Shown: positions 57,045 to 64,000 of the stretch, in pieces
Layout of the letters: each line of letters starts with the position of its first letter
How positions within the stretch are numbered: the stretch's first letter is position 1
Assembly: GCF_900100765.1 (NCBI RefSeq)
Contig: NZ_FNFO01000004.1
Location: 434,001 to 498,000 of the forward strand
DNA: 64,000 nucleotides
Origin: Catalinimonas alkaloidigena
Lineage (GTDB): Bacteria; Bacteroidota; Bacteroidia; Cytophagales; Flexibacteraceae
Direction: 5' to 3'
Notes under the pieces: generated by a model
Database searches by the model: none
What the model was told of the DNA's origin: nothing
What the model saw: the letters and a program-made list of their open reading frames with translations, nothing else
Made by a program: the position numbers and the translations under genes

Positions 57045-58928
57045 TTACCAGATGATTTCGTAACGCAGAGCCTGTCCGGCACGCATTTGGGCCATGGGGA
57101 CCACCAGTTCGTTGCCGTTGCGCACGGTAGGCGTCGGCCCTTCCAGCAGCTTTACTTTGTACTGCTGATCGTTGATGGTATAGGCACCATCGCGCTGCTT
57201 GGCGATGCCCGTCCCGTTGGCCACGCGGAAATAGAGGCCGGTCGAGGCCGGATTTTCCAGCCGGATTTCCCGCACCAGTTTCTTGCCCCCTTCGGCCGGC
57301 ACAATGCGGTCCTGAACGTTCAGGCCGTGGATGGTATAGCGGAAAGTGGGGTAGCCTTGTGCGTCGAGTTTGTAACCGCGCATGCGGTAGGTGCCCTCCG
57401 GCTCGGTGGTAGGCCACTCGGCATTGGTGGTAGTCAGCACGGCCAGCGCGGGTGCGTCGTTCAGCGGCAGTATGCTGCCCATAGGATCGGCACTGCCATC
57501 GCCCCGGCTGTTCCACATGGGCGTAGCGTCCAGAAACTCGCCGCGCCACACCTGCACCAACGCGCCGTTGTCGGCATCGAACGTATAGTGTACGCCCGAC
57601 GGATCACCGACCGAAATGGCGTGCGGAATCCGGCGTTCGGGCGTAGTGGCATCCTGCTTGAAGTCGATGAAGCTGCGGAATACTTTCGGCTCGCCCTGCA
57701 CCGGCAGGAGGATCGGGCTGGTGGGGTCGTTCAGCGGCATCGACCCGGAGGCGTGCAACGGCTGACGACGCATGCCGGGTCCTGACACCATCAGGCCGAG
57801 TTGCTGCCCCTGCCACGAAAAATCTTTCAGGGTCAGGATTTCAAACTGCTGCGCCCCGGCCTGCAACTGCACCGGCGTGCCGTCTGGTATCCGCTTGTTG
57901 CCGATCATCATCTGGTTGCGGGTCCCGGTGTTCAGCTCAAAAATGTACTGGCCGGCCGCCGGGATTTGCATCGTGCCTGTAATCTGGTAGGCGTACTCGT
58001 TCGCGCCGCTGGCCCCTCGCCACGTCAGCTCGTTCAAGGTACCTTCCTGCGAAGCCGCTTTGCTGGATAGCTCTTCCGGTTTCTGAAACGCGCCTTCGTA
58101 CAGGCGATACTTCAGGTTCGAAAGTGCGATTTTATCCTGGGTAAAAGCTTTATACGCCAGGTTGCGAAACGCAACGGCACCGTGATCGCCCTGAATGAAC
58201 AGCGGGCCGGTGGCTGCCTCTTCCGGGAACGCCGGGCCGCGGGTGGGGCCGGTCAGTTCTACGTTTTCGTGCAGCACGGTGCCGTTCAGGCTCAGGCTCA
58301 AGATGCGTGCGTTGGCCACTTTTTTGCCCCCTTCGAAGCGCGGTGCCTGAAACGAAATTTCGAGGTGTTGCCAGAGACCGGGCGCGCGGCTCACGTTGAT
58401 GCCGGGCGCGTGGCCTTCGTAGCCGTGCTGTGTGGCTTCGTCCCAGCGTGCGTAGATGGCGCCGTTGTCCTGGTACGTCATGTTAGGCTTACCCCAGCTG
58501 TCCAACAGCTGAATTTCGTAACGTCCCATGAGGTAAACGCCCGAATTCGAGCCTTCGGCCATCATGTAGTCGAGCGACAGGTCCACATCGCCAAACTCCT
58601 GCTTGGTCATGATGTTGGCTTTGGCCTTGTCGGTAGGTTGGTTCACCAGAATGCCCGTGCCGCTGGTCGTGGTAAACTGACCGGCTTTTTTCGGGTGCGT
58701 GGTGACCGAGCCGACCACCGTCCAGTTACCGGCGGTGGACTGAAACGCAGAGAGGTCCGTCAGGGGAATGGCGGTGTATCCGGCCTGCGGAGTTTGTGCC
58801 TGTAGCCCCAGAAAACTGCATAGGGAGAGGGCTAACAGAGCCAAACGCCAGGTGGGTGGGGGGACCGTGAGCGGTCTTCGTCCCTGAAACCTGGCGTTCA
58901 GCGAAAGACGTACTTTCATAAAGAACAT
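57045..58928 (-). CDS. DUF1080 (3-keto-glycoside hydrolase-like) and PA14-like exported protein
   Basis: This protein of about 627 residues is exported (hydrophobic signal ending LGLQAQ). Residues about 50-240 fit DUF1080, a concanavalin-like fold: FGDVDLSLDYMMAEGSNSGV, YEIQLLDSWG and LWQHLEISFQAP. Members of this family hydrolyse 3-keto-disaccharides or bind sugars. About 250-400 resembles a PA14-like sandwich, followed by a unique C-terminal part with YTFDADNGALVQVWRGEF. The gene is directly upstream of the propeller-cupredoxin gene, an association that suggests oxidative sugar breakdown. The frame is open to 59066; the ATG at 58928 (or 58919) gives the signal peptide. Confidence 0.82.
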   Translation of the reverse strand: MFFMKVRLSLNARFQGRRPLTVPPPTWRLALLALSLCSFLGLQAQTPQAGYTAIPLTDLSAFQSTAGNWTVVGSVTTHPKKAGQFTTTSGTGILVNQPTDKAKANIMTKQEFGDVDLSLDYMMAEGSNSGVYLMGRYEIQLLDSWGKPNMTYQDNGAIYARWDEATQHGYEGHAPGINVSRAPGLWQHLEISFQAPRFEGGKKVANARILSLSLNGTVLHENVELTGPTRGPAFPEEAATGPLFIQGDHGAVAFRNLAYKAFTQDKIALSNLKYRLYEGAFQKPEELSSKAASQEGTLNELTWRGASGANEYAYQITGTMQIPAAGQYIFELNTGTRNQMMIGNKRIPDGTPVQLQAGAQQFEILTLKDFSWQGQQLGLMVSGPGMRRQPLHASGSMPLNDPTSPILLPVQGEPKVFRSFIDFKQDATTPERRIPHAISVGDPSGVHYTFDADNGALVQVWRGEFLDATPMWNSRGDGSADPMGSILPLNDAPALAVLTTTNAEWPTTEPEGTYRMRGYKLDAQGYPTFRYTIHGLNVQDRIVPAEGGKKLVREIRLENPASTGLYFRVANGTGIAKQRDGAYTINDQQYKVKLLEGPTPTVRNGNELVVPMAQMRAGQALRYEIIW

Positions 58929-59066
58929 GATAAGTTTGGAAGATAGGTAAAAACAAGGCCGAAAAATAAGGACAATTGCCCTGCCAGACAACGTGCAAAC
59001 GTTTGTTTTCTTCCAAAAAATGCCTCCCTCCTTTTCTCTACAGCACAGACGTAGCCGTTCGCGCAC

Positions 59067-60584
59067 TCAGAAGGATTGCGGGGTCTGCGGCTCCATATTC
59101 TCGAAATCTTCCAAGATGTAAATGTAAAATTCCTTGCGCAGCGCGTTTCCGGTGTAAAGCAGCACGTGCTTGATGTGACGCGTCAGGCCGAACGCCTGCT
59201 CGGTTTCGGGAGCAAGCGGCACGTTGCTGATGTAGATTCCGCGGTAGCCCTGGTAGGCAAACTGTTCCAGCCCCGGCCACAGGTCAAACTGGTTCATGCG
59301 GCGGCCGCCGGAATTGATGCAATAGGTCTGCGGATGCCCCGGCAGGTAAAAAGCCAGCTCGGACGCGATCTGGTAACTGTCGCTGAACACAAAATGAGGC
59401 ACTTCGCCCAGTTGCTGCCGCTCGGCTTCGACCGTTTCGGCCAGTTCGCGCCAGCCCATCATCTCGCCCAGCGGTTCGGCCGTCGGGTCAACCCAGCGTA
59501 CCAGGGTAGTGCGCGTGACGGGGATGAAAACCAGCATCAGCACGCCTACCGACAGCATCACCGCCCGGCACGTTTGCCGCAGCCGCCCCAGCGTCGTTGC
59601 CAGATAGGCCAGCAGGATAGGCAACGTTGCGTAAGCAAAAACCGGCCAGTTGGGATAGGCCTCACGCCAGACCGACATGCCCCCGAAAAACAAGAACACG
59701 CCCGCCGGAAAGCTCCACAAAAACGCCACCTCCGGTTTCAGCGAACGGCGCGCCAGACGTTTCAGGCCGAGGTAGAACGTGGGCAGCAAAAACACCGAGA
59801 CCAAAGCCGCCTGCCCCCCCGTGTAGGAAACAAACCGCACCAGCCCTTTCCAGACGGTGGGCGTTGCTGCATCGGCCCCGGCCAGGTGCGTCACGTGCCG
59901 CGCCGCCACAAACTGATGCTGCGCCATCCAGACCAGCACCGGGACCATACACACCACCGTAATGCCAACGGCCAGCCAGAAGCCTTTTTGTCCCAACCGC
60001 TCCCGCCGGTACACCCACAGCCAGATCAGCGCGATGGGAAAAAACAGCACCATCACGTACTTGGCCAGAAAACCCAGCCCCGCACCGAGGCCCACCAGGC
60101 ACCAATCGCGCAGGCGGTTGTGCTGCACAGCACGCCAGAAATAGTAGAGTGTAAACAGCCAACAGAGGGCCAGCGGACTGTCGGTCAGAAACAGCGTGGA
60201 AACAAAATGGTAGAACGGAAAGGCATAGACCAGGAAAGAGGCCAGTACGGCCGTCAGTTCATCCTTGAACAACTCATACGTCAGGCGGTAGACCAGCACC
60301 ACGAGGCCCAGCCCAACCAGCACGGCGTTGAGCCGAATGGCAAATACCGTATCGCCAAAAACCTGGGTCGTCAGGAAGTTGAGGTAGGCAATCAGCGGCG
60401 GCTTGGAATAGTACGACCAAGCCAAGTGTTTGGACCAGAGCCAGTACTGGGCTTCTTCGACGTACAGGTCGATCGGTTCCAGCACCAGCACGTAAAGTTT
60501 GAAGAGCGCCAGCACGACGTGAAAAAGCAAGACATAACGCCAGGCGACGGAGGCCCGTAGGCCCAGATGAGTAGAAGTTTGCAT
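59067..60584 (-). CDS. GT39/ArnT-like integral membrane glycosyltransferase
   Basis: This 505-residue protein has about 11 hydrophobic helices and the ArnT/PMT-like N-terminal motif LYVEEAQYWLWSKHLAWSYYSKPPLIAYL (acidic catalytic pair in the first external loop). It also has PFYHFVSTLFLTDSPLALCW and a GLGFLAKYVMVL segment. It would transfer a sugar from a polyprenyl phosphate donor to an acceptor on the periplasmic side, such as lipid A or a protein. The frame extends upstream to 60941 but the ATG at 60584 precedes the first helix. It is divergent from the ABC transporter gene. Confidence 0.9.
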   Translation of the reverse strand: MQTSTHLGLRASVAWRYVLLFHVVLALFKLYVLVLEPIDLYVEEAQYWLWSKHLAWSYYSKPPLIAYLNFLTTQVFGDTVFAIRLNAVLVGLGLVVLVYRLTYELFKDELTAVLASFLVYAFPFYHFVSTLFLTDSPLALCWLFTLYYFWRAVQHNRLRDWCLVGLGAGLGFLAKYVMVLFFPIALIWLWVYRRERLGQKGFWLAVGITVVCMVPVLVWMAQHQFVAARHVTHLAGADAATPTVWKGLVRFVSYTGGQAALVSVFLLPTFYLGLKRLARRSLKPEVAFLWSFPAGVFLFFGGMSVWREAYPNWPVFAYATLPILLAYLATTLGRLRQTCRAVMLSVGVLMLVFIPVTRTTLVRWVDPTAEPLGEMMGWRELAETVEAERQQLGEVPHFVFSDSYQIASELAFYLPGHPQTYCINSGGRRMNQFDLWPGLEQFAYQGYRGIYISNVPLAPETEQAFGLTRHIKHVLLYTGNALRKEFYIYILEDFENMEPQTPQSF

Positions 60585-60759
60585 GCCGGGAGAGGAGCTA
60601 GTGAGAGAGCAATAGAACACATCCGGTGAAGGTTCTGAAAACGCATACGGACCAATCCCGAAAAAGAGCACCCGAACCGGAAAAAATCCCGCCCAAACGG
60701 TCCGGTCTCGTGCGGACGAAAAAGCCACACATGCCTGCGTTTCACTAACTTCGGCATTC

Positions 60760-62316
60760 ATGCAAACGCTCCTCCACTTTTTCTGGGAAAAGCGCGCCGA
60801 AATCGCCGAACAAACCCTGCAGCACCTCTGGATTACCCTCACTTCGCTGGGCATTGCGCTGGTCGTTGGCCTGAGCCTGGGGATTGTGCTGACGCGGCGA
60901 CCTCGGCTGGCCGGGAGCGTGCTGGGGGCGGTCAACGTCATTCAGACCATTCCGAGCCTGGCATTACTGGGTTTTCTGCTGCCGTTGGTCGGCATCGGCG
61001 TGGTACCGGCCATCATCGCGTTGTTTTTGTACGCATTGCTGCCCATTGTCCGGAACACCTACGCGGGCATTACTGAAGTTGCACCCGATGTACGCGAGGC
61101 CGCGCGGGGGCTGGGCATGACCGACTGGCAGGTGTTGACGCGGGTCGAACTGCCGCTGGCCGTACCCGTTATTTTTGCGGGCATTCGGACGGCGATGGTG
61201 ATCAACATCGGCATTGCCACGCTCTGTGCGTTGATTGCCGCGGGCGGGCTGGGCGAATTTATTTTCCGGGGCATTGCCCTCAACAACGTCAACCTGATTC
61301 TGGCCGGGGCCGTCCCGGCGGCCCTGCTGGCCCTGGCCTTTGACGGACTGCTGGGACTGGTGCAGCGCCACATCCGCCGGCTCGTCAAACCCGTTTTATT
61401 CACGGCAGCGGGCCTTTTTCTAGTCTTTGTTCCCTACCAGGCCCTTACCTCTTACGGCTCCGATCAACTGCGGGCGGGCTTTCCGTCCGAGTTCGTCGAA
61501 CGCGCCGACGGGTACACGGGCCTGCGGCAAGCCTACGGACTGGACCTGGCCGTATCGGAACTGGAAATCGGGCTGATGTACGAAGCGGTACGGAACGGCG
61601 ACGTCGACGTGATCTCGGGTTTTTCGACCGACGGACGCATTGAGGCCTATCACCTGCGCGTGCTGGAAGACGACAAGCAGTACTTCCCGCCCTACTACGC
61701 CGCGCCCCTCGTGCGGAACGCCACGCTGCGCCGCTATCCGGAGCTGAAAGACGCGCTGGCGTGGCTCGACGACCGCATTTCGGAGGCAGAAATGATGCGG
61801 ATGAACTATCAGGTCGACGAAGCCAAGCAAACACCCCAGCAGGTAGCCGCGAATTTCCTGCAACAGAAAGGGCTGAAACTAGTCCCGAAACGCGCAGGAA
61901 ATGCCCAAGTGCAGATCGGCTCGAAAAACTTTACGGAAAGTTTTATTCTGGCCGAACTCCTGGGGCTGGTGATTGAAGCACGTACGGGCCTAACGACCGA
62001 AACCAAGTTGGGGTTTGGCGGGACCAAGCTGGTGTTCGACGCGCTGACGCACGGCGACATCGATCTGTATCCGGAATACACCGGAACGGGTCTCCTGGCG
62101 CTGCTGCAGGCCGACGAAGCCACGATCGACAGCGTGACGTTCGACCGTGAACGGGTCTACCGGTACGTGCAACGCGAAATGCAGACCCGCTACGACGTGC
62201 AATGGCTGCAACCGCTGGGGTTCAATAATACCCACGCCATGATGATGCGCGAATCGCAGGCAGAGGAACTAGGACTACGGACCATTTCGGATTTGGCGAA
62301 CTTCACGCAGAAATAA
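60760..62316 (+). CDS. ABC permease fused to a circularly permuted glycine-betaine-type binding domain
   Basis: This 518-residue protein starts with a permease domain (about 1-215) of the OpuCB/OpuBB type: six helices and the loop EAARGLGMTDWQVLTRVELPLA that docks the ATPase. A further helix (about 218-235) leads to an OpuCC-like binding domain, but its halves are reversed. Residues 240-372 (GFPSEFVERADGYTGL to FLQQKGL) correspond to the C-terminal half of normal OpuCC proteins. Residues 384-515 (VQIGSKNFTESFILAELL to FNNTHAMMMRES and TISDLA) correspond to the N-terminal half. It would import betaine, choline or a related quaternary amine. No ATPase gene is nearby; the left neighbour is divergent and the right one unrelated. 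Confidence 0.88.
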   Translation: MQTLLHFFWEKRAEIAEQTLQHLWITLTSLGIALVVGLSLGIVLTRRPRLAGSVLGAVNVIQTIPSLALLGFLLPLVGIGVVPAIIALFLYALLPIVRNTYAGITEVAPDVREAARGLGMTDWQVLTRVELPLAVPVIFAGIRTAMVINIGIATLCALIAAGGLGEFIFRGIALNNVNLILAGAVPAALLALAFDGLLGLVQRHIRRLVKPVLFTAAGLFLVFVPYQALTSYGSDQLRAGFPSEFVERADGYTGLRQAYGLDLAVSELEIGLMYEAVRNGDVDVISGFSTDGRIEAYHLRVLEDDKQYFPPYYAAPLVRNATLRRYPELKDALAWLDDRISEAEMMRMNYQVDEAKQTPQQVAANFLQQKGLKLVPKRAGNAQVQIGSKNFTESFILAELLGLVIEARTGLTTETKLGFGGTKLVFDALTHGDIDLYPEYTGTGLLALLQADEATIDSVTFDRERVYRYVQREMQTRYDVQWLQPLGFNNTHAMMMRESQAEELGLRTISDLANFTQK

Positions 62317-62396
62317 CCGCGCGATATTGTGAATTTGTCGAAAGATTGCGTTCTTCCGTGCACCTCTTTCACACCTACACTTTTCCACTTTTCGCA

Positions 62397-64000
62397 ATGA
62401 AGCCCATCCGCTACGCTCTTTCTCTGTGTTTCTTTTTGATAGTCAGCACGTTGCAGGCGCAACAGTATAACTACGCCGCCGCCCCCACCAGCGAATTTCA
62501 CGCCCTTGTCCCCGTCGACGACTCGGCCGACGCCTGGATCGCGGGCGGCTACGAAGTCGATCCCGTTTTTGGGGAACGCCCGCTGCTGCACGCGGTGAAT
62601 CGCTTCAACGAAGTGCTCTGGGCCTATCACTGGCCCGACAGTGTGCCCTACAACCAAGTGACCGACCTTGACCGGCTGCCCGATAACCGCGTGGTCGTCA
62701 CCGGCGTAGGGAATGTGGTCTGCGACGTTATGCTACCCCATCAGGTAACGCTAAGTTGGATGACCACGGCTGGAGAACTGCTACAGGAAACCCACTTTCA
62801 ATTTGAATCGCAGGGGGGGTTGCCCCTGCCCCAGACGGTGGTACAGCCCGACGGTTCCGGTTGGGTCGGTTATGCTTCCCAACTAATTCATTTTTCGGCC
62901 ACGGGCGATAGTTTGGGTCGTATCCTGCTCGAAGGTGATACGATTCGGGCCCTGCTGGCCCCTACTGCTACCTCGCTAGCGGTATCGACCGGCGACACGC
63001 TCTGGTTGCTGGATCATGCGGGGAACGTCCTGGCACAACGCGCGCAGCAAAGCCCCCGGACCGCCCTGACCACCACACCCGCGGGCAATCTGCTGGTGGC
63101 CTGGGATGTTCAACTGCAGGAGTGGGACCAGACAACCCTGGAAACCCTCCAGCAGGCGGAGTTCTCGGACCTGCTCGATACCATCACCGCCCTGGTGGCC
63201 AACGATACTTCCTATTACGTTGCCGGCCTCGATGTCGAACACGGTACGATGCAACTTTACCGTACGGATACCAACCTGGTCAGGCCCTCGCCGGACGGAC
63301 TTCGGCAAGACTACTTTGGTATGTACCTCCAAGCCCATCGGCTGTATGTTACCCCACGCGAAGATCTGGGCATCGTGGGCGTTTCGCGGCCCGGCCTGAA
63401 GCCCAATGCCTTCCTGGTCGGCGTTGACGAGGCCACCACCAACGGATTGGCGTTCTTCTTACCCACCATCCCTGTCAATCGCGGAAAGCTGTTGGAAGTT
63501 ACAGTACTCAGCACGCAAGTGCAGGAGAAGGTGCCATACTATGCTTCTTCCACGCTTCAGGTGAAAATCACCAACGATTACAGTCAGCCGGCAATCGACA
63601 GCCTCTGGATCACGGCCACCGCCGGCTTAACGCCCTGGTGCAGCGAAATCTTAGTACATCAGCACTTTACCGGACTGCACATGACGCCCAGCGACACCCT
63701 CTCGTTAACACTCGAACGCGTCGCCCATCCCTTTTCCGGAGACGGCACCCCGCAGCGGTTCTGTGTCTGGATCTCGGGGGTCAACGGCTCATTCGATCCT
63801 GTCGACAGCGATAATTTGATTTGCGCCGATCTGATCGTCACCGATGCACCGGCCCGCCTCACGCAGATGCCCCTGCGCCTCTACCCCAACCCGGCAAAGC
63901 ACAGGCTCCGCATCGATTTCGGAACAATGCTGCGCGCCTCACCGCTTCAGGTCGTCAACGCCCTGGGGCAACAGGTGCATTCCTGCAACGTTACCGGAGA
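62397..64000 (+). CDS. T9SS-secreted protein, truncated by the window end
   Basis: The frame from the ATG at 62397 is open to the last base, giving at least 534 codons. A signal peptide (KPIRYALSLCFFLIVSTLQAQQ) is clear. The body consists of strand-rich repeats such as LLHAVNRFNEVLWAYHWPD and HAGNVLAQRAQQ, suggesting a propeller of a delivery- or narrative-type surface protein. From about residue 495 the LRLYPNPAKHRLRIDF segment begins a type IX sorting domain, which is cut off. The gene begins 80 bases after the ABC fusion. No enzymatic motif was recognised. Confidence 0.85.
   Translation, partial: MKPIRYALSLCFFLIVSTLQAQQYNYAAAPTSEFHALVPVDDSADAWIAGGYEVDPVFGERPLLHAVNRFNEVLWAYHWPDSVPYNQVTDLDRLPDNRVVVTGVGNVVCDVMLPHQVTLSWMTTAGELLQETHFQFESQGGLPLPQTVVQPDGSGWVGYASQLIHFSATGDSLGRILLEGDTIRALLAPTATSLAVSTGDTLWLLDHAGNVLAQRAQQSPRTALTTTPAGNLLVAWDVQLQEWDQTTLETLQQAEFSDLLDTITALVANDTSYYVAGLDVEHGTMQLYRTDTNLVRPSPDGLRQDYFGMYLQAHRLYVTPREDLGIVGVSRPGLKPNAFLVGVDEATTNGLAFFLPTIPVNRGKLLEVTVLSTQVQEKVPYYASSTLQVKITNDYSQPAIDSLWITATAGLTPWCSEILVHQHFTGLHMTPSDTLSLTLERVAHPFSGDGTPQRFCVWISGVNGSFDPVDSDNLICADLIVTDAPARLTQMPLRLYPNPAKHRLRIDFGTMLRASPLQVVNALGQQVHSCNVTG

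Overview
The window looks like chromosomal DNA of a G+C-rich member of the Bacteroidota, most likely of the Cytophagales or a related lineage. The evidence is type IX secretion (T9SS) sorting domains with a YPNP-type motif on at least four proteins, a SusC/SusD pair, a hybrid two-component system with periplasmic propellers and an AraC output domain, a LytTR regulator, and promoters that fit the Bacteroidota -33/-7 pattern (TTTG, then TAnnTTTG). I see no rRNA, tRNA, CRISPR array, insertion sequence or phage gene. The genus cannot be named from the sequence alone.

Layout. 1-4.2 kb: LytTR response regulator, GNAT acetyltransferase, DUF1905/YdeI protein, DUF1697 protein, and on the minus strand a hybrid histidine kinase with a haem-NO-binding-associated (HNOBA-like) sensor domain. 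4.6-8.3 kb: secreted M1 aminopeptidase, a divergent sigma-70-family protein and an Hsp20 chaperone preceded by a sigma-54-like promoter. 8.3-16.3 kb: a nine-gene minus-strand phenylacetate operon in transcription order tetR-paaE-paaA-paaB-paaC-paaD-paaH-paaI-paaZ, with overlapping junctions and a palindromic operator over the -33 box of its promoter. paaG, paaF, paaJ and paaK are absent here. 16.4-22.2 kb: a CrtO-like membrane protein, a small stress-protein-like gene, a secreted propeller protein and a large propeller sensor kinase with no regulator next to it.

22.6-30.8 kb: a very large kelch/malectin T9SS protein behind a terminator-like hairpin, then minus-strand redox genes (two SDR proteins, PhzF, DoxX) and a small exported protein. 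30.8-38.8 kb: a T9SS protein of mixed base composition, a GH67 alpha-glucuronidase, an AT-rich lipoprotein and a GH35 beta-galactosidase. The two glycosidases suggest use of glucuronoxylan or a similar hemicellulose. 38.9-44.1 kb: PQQ-type dehydrogenase lipoprotein, a metal-receptor-fold protein next to an M42 aminopeptidase, an orphan, and an S1/P1 nuclease.

44.4-54 kb: a hybrid two-component regulator followed by susC-susD. Between them lie a roughly 21-22 bp spaced direct-repeat array and an unannotated 37-codon single-TM protein; no glycosidase is attached. 54.4-64 kb: a DUF805 protein, a DUF1080 and propeller-cupredoxin pair, a GT39-like transferase, an ABC permease fused to a glycine-betaine-type binding domain whose two halves are in swapped (circularly permuted) order, and the 5' part of another T9SS protein that runs off the end.

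The strongest candidates for something new are the permuted permease/binding-protein fusion, the repeat array plus micro-ORF in front of susC, and the terminator hairpin directly in front of the kelch/malectin gene.
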